DNA of 48,747 nucleotides from Flavobacterium hydrocarbonoxydans (GTDB taxonomy: Bacteria; Bacteroidota; Bacteroidia; Flavobacteriales; Flavobacteriaceae), in assembly GCF_009789235.1 (NCBI RefSeq), contig NZ_WSTB01000019.1, positions 1 through 48,747 on the forward strand, in the 5' to 3' direction. Under the pieces are notes generated by a model. The model worked only from the letters and a program-made list of their open reading frames with translations, made no database searches and had not been told where the DNA came from. This document shows, piece by piece, positions 32,735 to 40,248 of this stretch; position 1 is the first letter of the stretch; every line of letters begins with the position of its first letter. The position numbers and the translations under genes are program-made.

Positions 32735-34267
32735 CTAAGATGCGACCACTTTATAAGTAGGATCTTCGATAACATTCACAGCAATAACCGCCTCAGCATT
32801 TTTAAGGAGCTCCCTGCAATCCGGACTTAGGTGCTGCAATTCGATTACTTTACCAAGCTGACTGTATTTTTTGGTCAGATTATTTAATGCTTCTATAGCC
32901 GACATATCAGCTACTCTACTTTCTTTAAAATCAATAATCACATGATTGGGGTCGTTCTGGATATCAAACTTTTCTGTAAAAACGGCTACTGAACCAAAGA
33001 ATAAAGGACCGTAAATTTCATAATGTTTAATGCCTTGTTCATCGATATAATGGCGTGCACGAATTCTTTTGGCGCTTTCCCAGGCAAAAACCAAGGCCGA
33101 TATTATTACGCCAATTAATACAGCCAAAGCGAGATTGTGCAGTAAAATAGTAATAACTGCCACCAATATACCCACAAAAATATCATGTTTAGGCATCTTG
33201 TTGATGATTCTGAAACTCGACCATTCAAACGTAGTAATCGCCACCATCATCATGACACCCACCAATGCCGCCATAGGCAGTTTGCCAATAACAGGCGCAC
33301 CAAAAAGAACAATAATCAGTATTGTAAGTGCAGCAATAATACCCGAAAGACGTGCTCTGGAACCTGCCGAAAGATTAACCAGCGTCTGGGCAATCATAGG
33401 ACAGCCACCCATTCCGAAGAAGAAACCATTCAGAATATTCGAACCACCCTGTGCAATACATTCGCGATTGCTGTTACCACGTGTTCCCGTGATTTCATCG
33501 ACTAAGTTTAGGGTTAATAAACCTTCGGTAAGACCAACTGCTGCAACAATTACGGAGTAGGGTAATATAATTTTTAAGGTTTCGAAAGAAAGAGGAATCG
33601 ACGGAATATGAAACGGAGGGAATCCTCCCTGAACAGAAGCGATATCTTCGACCGTTTTCGTGTCTATATTAAAAACAAGCACCAGAGCAAACACCACCAT
33701 AATGGCAACCAGCGAAGCGGGAACTGTTTTGGTAACTTTTGGAAAAAGCAATACAATAGCTACAGTAAGGGCAGTCAGCCCCAGCATAATATATAAAGAG
33801 GTTCCCTGCAGCCAACTCACCTGACCATTGATTATGGTTTTGAACTGCTCCAGCTGCGACATAAAAATCACCACTGCAAGCCCGTTGACAAAACCAAACA
33901 TTACAGGCTGCGGTACCAGCCTGATGAATTTACCCAGTTTAAAAAGACCTATCAGGATTTGCACTACGCCAGCCAATGCTACCGCAGCAAAAACATATTC
34001 AATTCCGTTTGACCGCATCAGGGCTATCAAAACAATAACGGTTGCGCCTGCTCCGCCCGAAATCATACCAGGTCTTCCACCAAAAACAGCTGTAAACAAA
34101 CCGGCAATAAACGCAGCATACAACCCTGCCAGCGGAGGCAGTCCTGCCAAAATAGCAAAAGACAATGATTCTGGTATCATGGTCATGGCAACAGTAAGGC
34201 CTGCCAGTATTTCGTTTTTATAATTAATTTTTTGTGTAAAGTCGAAGAGTGGGAAAGCTTTTTTCAT
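32735..34267 (-). CDS. SulP family inorganic anion transporter with STAS domain
   Basis: The protein has 510 residues. It begins in the membrane region with EILAGLTVAMTMIPESLSFA and LYAAFIAGLFTAVFGGRPGM, the SulP signature, followed by about a dozen helices, GGSNILNGFFFGMGGCPMIA and NLSAGSRARLSG. The C-terminal STAS domain includes VIIDFKESRVADMSAIEALN. SulP proteins move sulfate, bicarbonate or other anions with H+ or Na+. The substrate is not decidable here; no carbonic anhydrase or sulfate assimilation gene lies nearby. The start lies about 70 bp from the edge of the 21-bp repeat array. Confidence 0.93.
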   Translation of the reverse strand: MKKAFPLFDFTQKINYKNEILAGLTVAMTMIPESLSFAILAGLPPLAGLYAAFIAGLFTAVFGGRPGMISGGAGATVIVLIALMRSNGIEYVFAAVALAGVVQILIGLFKLGKFIRLVPQPVMFGFVNGLAVVIFMSQLEQFKTIINGQVSWLQGTSLYIMLGLTALTVAIVLLFPKVTKTVPASLVAIMVVFALVLVFNIDTKTVEDIASVQGGFPPFHIPSIPLSFETLKIILPYSVIVAAVGLTEGLLTLNLVDEITGTRGNSNRECIAQGGSNILNGFFFGMGGCPMIAQTLVNLSAGSRARLSGIIAALTILIIVLFGAPVIGKLPMAALVGVMMMVAITTFEWSSFRIINKMPKHDIFVGILVAVITILLHNLALAVLIGVIISALVFAWESAKRIRARHYIDEQGIKHYEIYGPLFFGSVAVFTEKFDIQNDPNHVIIDFKESRVADMSAIEALNNLTKKYSQLGKVIELQHLSPDCRELLKNAEAVIAVNVIEDPTYKVVAS

Positions 34268-34337
34268 AGGCTACAAAATTAAAAAATAAAATGGTCTGTG
34301 CCTATAATGGTCAGGGATTAATTTAAACACCTTGTTT

Positions 34338-34862
34338 GAGGTTCGGAACGTCAAAAATGAGGTTCGGAACGTCAAAGATGAGGTTGGAGACGTCAAAAAT
34401 GAGGTTCAGAACGTCAAAGATGAGGTTCAGAACGTCAAAGATGAGGTTGGAGACGTCAAAGATGAGGTTGGAGACGTCAGAAATGAGGTTCGAGACGTCA
34501 GAAATGAGGTTCGGAACGTCAAAGTTGAGGTTCGAGACGTCATTTTTGACGTTCCGAACCCCATTGGATAGGTTCCAAACCCCACTGATGACGTTCCGAA
34601 CCCCACTGATGACGTTCCAGACCCCGTCGTTGAGGTTCCGAACCCCGATGACGACGTTCCAGACGTCAAAACTGACGTTCTGAACCCCACTGGTGACGTT
34701 CCGAACCTCAACGACGGGGTTCCAGACGTCAACGACGGGGTTCGAGACGTCAACGACGGGGTTCGAGACGTCAACGATGGACCTTCGAACCTCACCGATG
34801 GGGTTTAGAACCTCACTGACAGGGTTCGCAACCTCATCATTGGGGTTCAACGTTCCAAATTT
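34338..34862. repeat. 21-bp mosaic tandem array, 25 units
   Basis: There are 25 units of exactly 21 bp with no insertions or deletions. Each unit is left 6-mer, 3 bp, right 6-mer, 6-bp spacer. Left 6-mers are mostly GAGGTT, GACGTT or GGGGTT; right ones AACGTC/GACGTC, AACCTC or AACCCC, i.e. reverse complements (or one-base variants) of the same set. Units 1-10 are GAGGTT..(A/G)ACGTC, units 11-18 mostly the inverse (GACGTT..AACCYC), units 19-21 GGGGTT..GACGTC. The turning point makes a hairpin (34529-34542 with 34547-34560, TTTT loop). The array is richer in G+C than its surroundings. The long open frames in it follow from 21 being divisible by three; I do not consider them genes. Confidence 0.9.
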
Positions 34863-34955
34863 GGCAAACCAACAAGACGCATTTCAAATCCGTTTTCGTA
34901 AAGATTAAAAAATAAATTAAAAAATGTAATATTGAAATTCAAACATCCCCACGTA

Positions 34956-34978
34956 GAGACAACCCTTGCGGTTGTCTC
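34956..34978. repeat. Perfect hairpin GAGACAACC...GGTTGTCTC
   Basis: Perfect 9-bp arms with a CTTGC loop, preceded by CGTA as in the GTAGAGA palindrome family. The right arm TTGTCTCC recurs in every 105-bp unit that follows, which suggests that the two share an origin. Confidence 0.75.
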
Positions 34979-35007
34979 CACCCAGTATATAAGTAGGATT
35001 GAATATA

Positions 35008-35655
35008 GGGCAGGGGCAAGCCCTGCCCCGACAGTTGTCTCCATCCAGTTCGTCACATCACGATAAAAATATTCCTTAATCAATCATATATTTTTTATGT
35101 AGGATTATGTGAGGGCAGGGGCAAGCCCTGCCCCGACAGTTGTCTCCATCCAGTTCGTCACATCACGATAAAAATATTCCTTAATCAATCATATATTTTT
35201 TATGTAGGATTGTGTGAGGGCATGGGCAAGCCCTGCCCCGACTGTTGTCTCCATCCAGTTCGTCATATCACGATAAAAATATTCCTTAATCAATCATATG
35301 TTTTTTATGTAGGATTTTGTGAGGGCAGGGGTAAGCCCTGCCCCGACAGTTGTTTACATCCAGTTCGTCACATCACGATAAAAATATTCCTTAATCAATC
35401 ATATATTTTTTATGTAGGATTATGTGAGGGCAGGGGCAAGCCCTGCCCCGACAGTTGTTTACATCCAGTTCGTCACATCACGATAAAAATATTCCTTAAT
35501 CAATCATATGTTTTTTATGTAGGATTGTGTGAGGGCAGGGGCAAGCCCTGCCCCGACTGTTGTCTCCATCTATATGAAAATATTTTTCAATCAATTATTT
35601 ATTTTTTATGTAGGATTGAATAAGGGCAGGGGCAAGCCCTGCCCCGACACAGCTG
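35008..35655. repeat. 105-bp tandem repeat array with a GC-rich palindromic core
   Basis: The palindromic core GGGCAGGGGCAAGCCCTGC starts at 35008, 35113, 35218, 35323, 35428 and 35533 (exactly 105 bp each time) and again at 35634 (101 bp). The five full units are nearly identical: core, TTGTCTCCATCC, CAGTTCGTCACATCACGA, then an AT-rich stretch ending TTTTTTATGTAGGATT. The sixth is diverged and the last is core only. Between it and 35725 there is only AT-rich DNA with a -7-like element. The whole stretch 34268-35724 has no credible gene. Confidence 0.92.
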
Positions 35656-35706
35656 TACTCGATAAATTAAAAATAATTAAAGAATAATAAAGAATTACAA
35701 ATCGAT

Positions 35707-35714
35707 TATCTTTA
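35707..35714 (+). promoter_or_regulatory. Possible -7 promoter element before the membrane/NTF2-like gene
   Basis: TATCTTTA (TAnnTTTG with one mismatch) ends 10 bp before the ATG at 35725, so the transcript would have almost no leader. Confidence 0.35.
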
Positions 35715-35724
35715 CCATATAGAA

Positions 35725-36492
35725 ATGATTAGAAAAGTAGAACATAACATACGTTATTTAACAGAAAAGCCTAAAAAGCTTTTCCTGATAGACGCTTTAG
35801 GTGCAATGACTACTGCGTTTTTCCTTTATGTACTATTACGGAATTTCAGTGAGTACTTCGGTATGCCGGTGGTAGTACTAAATGCTCTTTCGGTACTGGC
35901 GGTTTGCTTTTGTATTTATTCAATGACTTGTTTTCTTTTCTTAAAAGGAAACTGGGCACCTTTTATCATAACAATTAGTATGGCCAACATACTATATGCT
36001 GTTTTAACCCTTGGACTTATAGCAATGTATTACCCGGAACTTACTTTTGCAGGTATAGCCTACTTTATAATAGAAATAGTAATTATAGGCGTACTTGTTT
36101 ACATAGAGTTCAAAGTAGCGATAAAAATTAGAAAAAATAAACTCATGACAGCAACATTAAAAGATTTAATTAAAAAAGCATACTCCGGTTTTAATGATAG
36201 AGATATTGATAAAGCCCTCTCGACGATGCATCCTGATGTAGAATGGCCAAAGGCTTTTGAAGGCGGCTATGTAAAAGGCCATGATGCTATAAGGGAATAC
36301 TGGACCAGACAATGGGGAGAGATTAATCCTAATGTAGAGCCGGTTGGTTTTGATAACAGAGCCAATGGTACAGTAGAAATAGAAGTACATCAAAAAGTAA
36401 AAGACTTAGAAGGCAATATTGTTTTTGACGGAGTAGTAAAACATATTTATACCCTCGAAGATGATTTATTACGAAAAATGGACATAGAATAA
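35725..36492 (+). CDS. Four-helix membrane protein fused to a SnoaL/NTF2-like domain
   Basis: The protein has 255 residues. Residues 1-~135 hold four membrane helices (about 22-38, 49-73, 77-103, 108-129) with a basic exit (IKIRKNK). Residues ~141-255 are an NTF2/SnoaL-like fold: LIKKAYSGFNDRDIDKALST, MHPDVEWPKAFEGGYVKGHD, AIREYWTRQWGE and GTVEIEVHQKVKDLEGN. An ATG at 36145 lies at the domain border and could give the soluble part alone. NTF2-like domains form small-molecule pockets and may be enzymatic or not. A terminator follows at 36518-36551. Function unknown. Confidence 0.82.
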   Translation: MIRKVEHNIRYLTEKPKKLFLIDALGAMTTAFFLYVLLRNFSEYFGMPVVVLNALSVLAVCFCIYSMTCFLFLKGNWAPFIITISMANILYAVLTLGLIAMYYPELTFAGIAYFIIEIVIIGVLVYIEFKVAIKIRKNKLMTATLKDLIKKAYSGFNDRDIDKALSTMHPDVEWPKAFEGGYVKGHDAIREYWTRQWGEINPNVEPVGFDNRANGTVEIEVHQKVKDLEGNIVFDGVVKHIYTLEDDLLRKMDIE

Positions 36493-36517
36493 ACTACCGG
36501 ATAATCTATAAAAAAAC

Positions 36518-36551
36518 AAAGCGCAAGTGTCTCTAACCTTGTGCTTTTTTT
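36518..36551 (+). terminator. Rho-independent terminator after the membrane/NTF2-like gene
   Basis: AAAGCGCAAG pairs with CTTGTGCTTT (one G-T pair), followed by a T-run, 25 bp past the stop. Confidence 0.78.
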
Positions 36552-36703
36552 ATGCTTTTTATTAAAGGCAATATGGTAATGAAAAGCAATATGATTTTAT
36601 GATTTGCCAGCAAGTTGCTGAATGTTAGTTAGAAACATTGCTGGATGCTGTAACAAAATAGACTGAGTTACGTCTTACTGAAAACCAAAGACATTAAAAG
36701 ACC

Positions 36704-37399
36704 ATGATACAAAATTACTCCAAAAACAAAACCGCAAGAATAGCAGGATTCCTTTACCTGATAGTGGTACTAACAGGAATGTTCAGCTTATTGTTTGTTC
36801 CGTCAAAACTTATTGATGATAAAAGTGCAGCTGCAACATTTCATAATATTGCTTCTTCTGAATGGCTTTTTCGCCTTGGAATATTTACTAGCTTACTCTG
36901 CTACATTACATTTGTTTTTCTGCCGGTTGTTTTATACAAATTGCTGCAGTCTGTAAACGAAAATTATGCCCGGCTGATGGTTCTTTTGGCAGTAGTAAGT
37001 GTTCCGGTTTCGTTTCTGAATATGCAGAACCAGTTTACGGTTCTTTCGCTGGTCAATACGCCTGCATATCTTAGTGGTTTTTCGCCGGAACAGCTGGAAG
37101 CACAGGTTTTATTTTACCTGGATCAGTATAGCAGCGGTCTTCTGCTTGCTTCGGTATTTTGGGGACTATGGTTATTCCCGTTTGGATATCTGGTTTATAA
37201 ATCAGGGTTTCTGCCTAAGGTTTTTGGAATATTATTGATGCTGGGTTGTATGGGGTATCTAATCGATTTTGCAGGAAATATTCTAATCGAAAATTATTCA
37301 GCACTTGGAATATCCTCTTTCATTAGTCTGCCTTCAGCTTTAGGCGAAATCGGAATCTGTTTGTGGTTGCTGATTATTGGAGTGAAAGAAAAAAGTTAG
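36704..37399 (+). CDS. DUF4386 family membrane protein
   Basis: The protein has 231 residues with six predicted membrane helices. It has the family's opening KTARIAGFLYLIVVLTGMFS and the FRLGIFTSLLCYITFVFLPV segment, and LASVFWGLWLFPFGYLVYKSGFLPK in the second half. The family is widespread in bacteria with no assigned function. It stands alone, with 210 bp upstream holding a terminator and otherwise AT-rich sequence. Confidence 0.9.
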   Translation: MIQNYSKNKTARIAGFLYLIVVLTGMFSLLFVPSKLIDDKSAAATFHNIASSEWLFRLGIFTSLLCYITFVFLPVVLYKLLQSVNENYARLMVLLAVVSVPVSFLNMQNQFTVLSLVNTPAYLSGFSPEQLEAQVLFYLDQYSSGLLLASVFWGLWLFPFGYLVYKSGFLPKVFGILLMLGCMGYLIDFAGNILIENYSALGISSFISLPSALGEIGICLWLLIIGVKEKS

Positions 37400-37515
37400 C
37401 CGAAAACTAAGATTAAACTTCCCTTTTTGGTTGTATATTTATGGTGCGAAAATCATATTTACTTTACAGATAAGTTTAAAGTAAGAAGTTTTCAAAACCA
37501 AAACGACAACCTACT

Positions 37516-38247
37516 ATGAAAAAAAACAACCAAACACCGGAACCCGAAAACTATGATGTTTCTACTTTCAGGACTATTAGGCGCGCTATTGGTTATCTGG
37601 CTATAAGTCTGCCTCTTATACTGGTGGGTTTCTCTTATATAAAGTTTTTTGATACGCCCCTTCAAATATCAATAAGTCATTACTATTACAGTAATTTGAG
37701 AGATATTTTTACAGGAACACTAAGTGCAGTGGGTTTGTTTTTAATTAGTTATAAAGGACATATTAATGTTTCTTTCTGGAAAAACGATAAGCTGCTCACC
37801 AATATAGCAGGTGTTATGGCGCTTGGTGTTGCTTTTGTACCTACAGATCCCCATTGTTCATTCGATAAAATCTACACTTTAATTCCTTATGATTTGAAGT
37901 GGCTTGGCTGGTTACATTATGGCTTTGCAGGAGTATTGTTTTTGATATTGGCTTTATTGGCCATTAATGTTTTTACGATAGGACAAAAGAACGAAACCCA
38001 TATTCCGAAGAGTGTCATCGATGAGAACAATATTTATGTGTTTTGTGGCTCTGCTATATTAGTATTCATGATTATCATTCCATTCCAATTATTTACCTAT
38101 TCTACTTTGGTATTCGAAGCTTTGTCACTTTTTGTTTTTGGAATAGCGTGGCTGATTAAAGGACGCGCCTTAGGAGAGATTCTGAAAGAGGAAATATACA
38201 GAGAAACTAGTTCAGCTAATAACGGAGAGAAAGTTTTTGAAGAATAA
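37516..38247 (+). CDS. Six-helix integral membrane protein of unknown function
   Basis: The protein has 243 residues. A hydrophilic N-terminus (~25 residues) is followed by about six membrane helices and a charged C-terminal tail (KEEIYRETSSANNGEKVFEE). Conserved-looking loops are ISISHYYYSNLRDIFTGTLS and VAFVPTDPHCSFDKIY, the latter with His, Cys and Asp clustered. The pattern recalls DUF998/Frag1-like membrane proteins, but I am not certain. A TATATTTA -7-like sequence lies at 37434-37441. No partner gene is evident. Confidence 0.75.
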   Translation: MKKNNQTPEPENYDVSTFRTIRRAIGYLAISLPLILVGFSYIKFFDTPLQISISHYYYSNLRDIFTGTLSAVGLFLISYKGHINVSFWKNDKLLTNIAGVMALGVAFVPTDPHCSFDKIYTLIPYDLKWLGWLHYGFAGVLFLILALLAINVFTIGQKNETHIPKSVIDENNIYVFCGSAILVFMIIIPFQLFTYSTLVFEALSLFVFGIAWLIKGRALGEILKEEIYRETSSANNGEKVFEE

Positions 38248-38478
38248 AGGTTTTCTTTAGCGGTTTTTTCTGATTTCAAAAGCAATAAAACAGCTTCATA
38301 ACTATCATAAAGAAGTGTGTTAGAAAAGTAAAAGTCGTCTTATTTGTACTAATAAAAGTATAATTTGTTTTAATAAAGAATTGGAAATCAAATGAAAACG
38401 TTTTCGTGGGTTTTTATTGGTTTAAGCCTGTAAAAAAAGTTTTTTTTATTTCAATCTTTCATTACTTTTGGCTTCCAA

Positions 38479-38871
38479 ATGAGAAAAGTAATTGTGTTTT
38501 TCGTGTACCTGAGTATGCTTCTGTTTGGCGGAGGCCAATACATTAGTGCCGATACACATTTTAAAAACAAACCTACTTCTCATCATCTCGAAAAACACCA
38601 CCGAATAAAATTTACGAATCAGGATCAGGGCAGCAGCTTAATAGAGGAGGCTGATATTGATATTGACGAAGAATTTCATAGTGGTGATAACTTAAAAGAA
38701 GGCGGATCAGGCAAATACCCTGCCCGTACATACAACCTGCAAAACAGTTGGTACTCACCACTGAATTCATTTGCTATTGTAAATTCTAATTGCAGGCGCT
38801 TTACGTTTTTACCGCGCTTTTGCAGCAACTCTTCTACTATTTATATTACGCAACGCGTTTTAAGAATTTGA
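38479..38871 (+). CDS. Small exported His-rich protein upstream of the RND operon
   Basis: The protein has 130 residues. A signal peptide (about 1-24, MRKVIVFFVYLSMLLFGGG) is followed by a His-rich stretch (THFKNKPTSHHLEKHHRIKF), an acidic stretch (IEEADIDIDEEF) and a C-terminal RFCSNSSTIYITQRVLRI. I recall similar small proteins, with the same closing motif, in Bacteroidota next to RND pumps. The alternating His and acidic stretches suggest metal binding, which is inference. A structured region (38874-38940) separates it from the adaptor gene. Confidence 0.65.
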   Translation: MRKVIVFFVYLSMLLFGGGQYISADTHFKNKPTSHHLEKHHRIKFTNQDQGSSLIEEADIDIDEEFHSGDNLKEGGSGKYPARTYNLQNSWYSPLNSFAIVNSNCRRFTFLPRFCSNSSTIYITQRVLRI

Positions 38872-38873
38872 TA

Positions 38874-38940
38874 AAAACCTGACATCAGTTGTCTGAGGTA
38901 TGATTTTTCATGCCTTGTTGTGATGTATAGTAGGTTTTTA
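38874..38940 (+). terminator. Nested hairpin region between the small secreted protein and the RND operon
   Basis: AAAACCT-GACATCA pairs with TGATGT...AGGTTTTT, enclosing GGTATGA / TCATGCC. The outer stem ends in a T-run. It could be a terminator or an attenuator ahead of the efflux genes. Confidence 0.5.
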
Positions 38941-39045
38941 TTATGCTATAATTCTGTAAGGTTTCCGCCTGGCAACTGATGATTTTTACTGTCTAAAGGA
39001 ATATTCATTCCAAGCATTCAATCGCTTAATTTCCATATTTATACC

Positions 39046-40128
39046 ATGAAAAGAATCGTCGTGTTAACAGGCCTTTGTGCCTTATTGTACCTAACCAGTT
39101 GTACAACTAAGAAAGAAGAAAAAGAAGAAGAAGAAAAATTTACAGTAACCAATCCTGTAAAGATTGATACTTCGTTTACCAAAGAATATGTTTCGCAGAT
39201 TAAGTCTGTACGAAACATCGAAATCCGCGCTCAGGAAAAAGGATTTCTGCAAAACATTTATGTTGATGAAGGCCAGTTTGTAAAAGCAGGTCAGATATTG
39301 TTCAGAATCATGCCGAAAATGTATGAAGCTGAATTACTGAAAGCTCAGGCAGAACAAAAATCGGCAGAAATAGAGTTATTAAATGCCAAAACATTAGCAG
39401 ATAAAAATATTGTTTCTAAAAACGAGCAGGCTGTAGCCCAGGCTAAACTTCAGGCAGCTAAAGCCGAAGTAGCACTGGCAAAACTACATTTATCCTTTAC
39501 CGAAATCAGAGCACCGTTTGACGGAACGATAGATAGAATTCCTTTGAAACTAGGAAGTCTTATTGACGAAGGTGAGTTATTGACAAGTCTTTCAGATAAC
39601 AGTCAGATGTTTGCTTACTTCAATGTTTCGGAGCCGGAGTATCTACAATATCAAACGGATGTAAAAGACCGTGCTGAAAGTAAAGTAAACCTGGTTTTAG
39701 CCAATGGTGACACCTTTAAATACAAAGGAAACGTAGAGGTTATCGAAAGTGAATTTAATAACGAAACCGGTAATATCGCTTTTAGAGCAAGATTTCCTAA
39801 TACAGGTAAATTGTTAAGAAACGGCGAGACTGGTCAGGTACAAATGTTGGTTCCGTTGAAAAATGCTATTGTGATTCCGCAAAAAGCCACGTATGAAATT
39901 CAGGATAAGAAATATGTTTTTGTAGTAGATAAAAACAATAAAGTAAATTCGAAAGAGATTCATATTACTGGCGAAATTCCTGATTTGTATGTAGTAAGCA
40001 GCGGACTTGCTGAGAATGATAAAATTTTATTGGAAGGAGTTCAAAAAGTAAAAGAAGACGACAAGATTCACTTCGCTTACATCGCTCCTCAAAAGGTAAT
40101 CAACAATTTACGATTAAAAGCGGAATAA
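39046..40128 (+). CDS. RND efflux periplasmic adaptor (membrane fusion protein)
   Basis: The protein has 360 residues. A lipoprotein signal (MKRIVVLTGLCALLYLTSC) is followed by an acidic/basic linker (KKEEKEEEE). The lipoyl half-motifs are IEIRAQEKGFLQNIYVDEGQ and LSFTEIRAPFDGTIDRIPLK, with a short coiled-coil hairpin between (AELLKAQAEQKSAEIELLNA onward). The beta-barrel and membrane-proximal domains follow. It links the pump to the outer-membrane factor. It is the first gene of a complete three-gene RND operon and carries a hairpin behind its stop. Confidence 0.95.
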   Translation: MKRIVVLTGLCALLYLTSCTTKKEEKEEEEKFTVTNPVKIDTSFTKEYVSQIKSVRNIEIRAQEKGFLQNIYVDEGQFVKAGQILFRIMPKMYEAELLKAQAEQKSAEIELLNAKTLADKNIVSKNEQAVAQAKLQAAKAEVALAKLHLSFTEIRAPFDGTIDRIPLKLGSLIDEGELLTSLSDNSQMFAYFNVSEPEYLQYQTDVKDRAESKVNLVLANGDTFKYKGNVEVIESEFNNETGNIAFRARFPNTGKLLRNGETGQVQMLVPLKNAIVIPQKATYEIQDKKYVFVVDKNNKVNSKEIHITGEIPDLYVVSSGLAENDKILLEGVQKVKEDDKIHFAYIAPQKVINNLRLKAE

Positions 40129-40145
40129 AGGTTTTGTTTTTTGTT

Positions 40146-40201
40146 GTTTCAAGTTTCAGGTTTCAAGTTTTGCACTGAACCTGAAACTTGAAACCTGAAA
40201 C
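40146..40201. repeat. Double-register inverted repeat in the RND operon
   Basis: GTTTCAAGTTTCAGG (40146-40160) pairs with CCTGAAACTTGAAAC (40180-40194). Alternatively GTTTCAGGTTTCAAG (40153-40167) pairs with CTTGAAACCTGAAAC (40187-40201). Both are perfect 15-bp stems, mutually exclusive and offset by 7 bp. It lies in the 120-bp gap between adaptor and pump genes. Confidence 0.85.
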
Positions 40202-40248
40202 AATTACAACTTCTAGCTTTGGTTTAATCATTTAAAAAAAAGATACAA

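Noticed and set aside
34323..34850. Long open frames over the 21-bp array, on both strands, giving heptad-repeat peptides (NLIFDV, NVKDEV)
   Set aside because: A 21-bp unit without stop codons is open in several frames automatically. There is no ATG with an upstream signal, the minus frame needs a TTG start, and the inverted half-site structure explains the sequence better.
35210..35623. Open frame of 137 codons across the 105-bp array with a 35-residue repeat
   Set aside because: The period is divisible by three, and the peptide is only a reading of the palindromic unit. It covers just part of the array and lacks a proper start.
35008..35655. CRISPR array
   Set aside because: The units are identical throughout with no unique spacers, the period is 105 bp, and no cas genes are present.
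38392..38433. 13-codon leader-like peptide (MKTFSWVFIGLSL) upstream of the His-rich protein
   Set aside because: Short, AT-rich context and no attenuator-type structure or regulatory codons tied to it. It cannot be told from chance.
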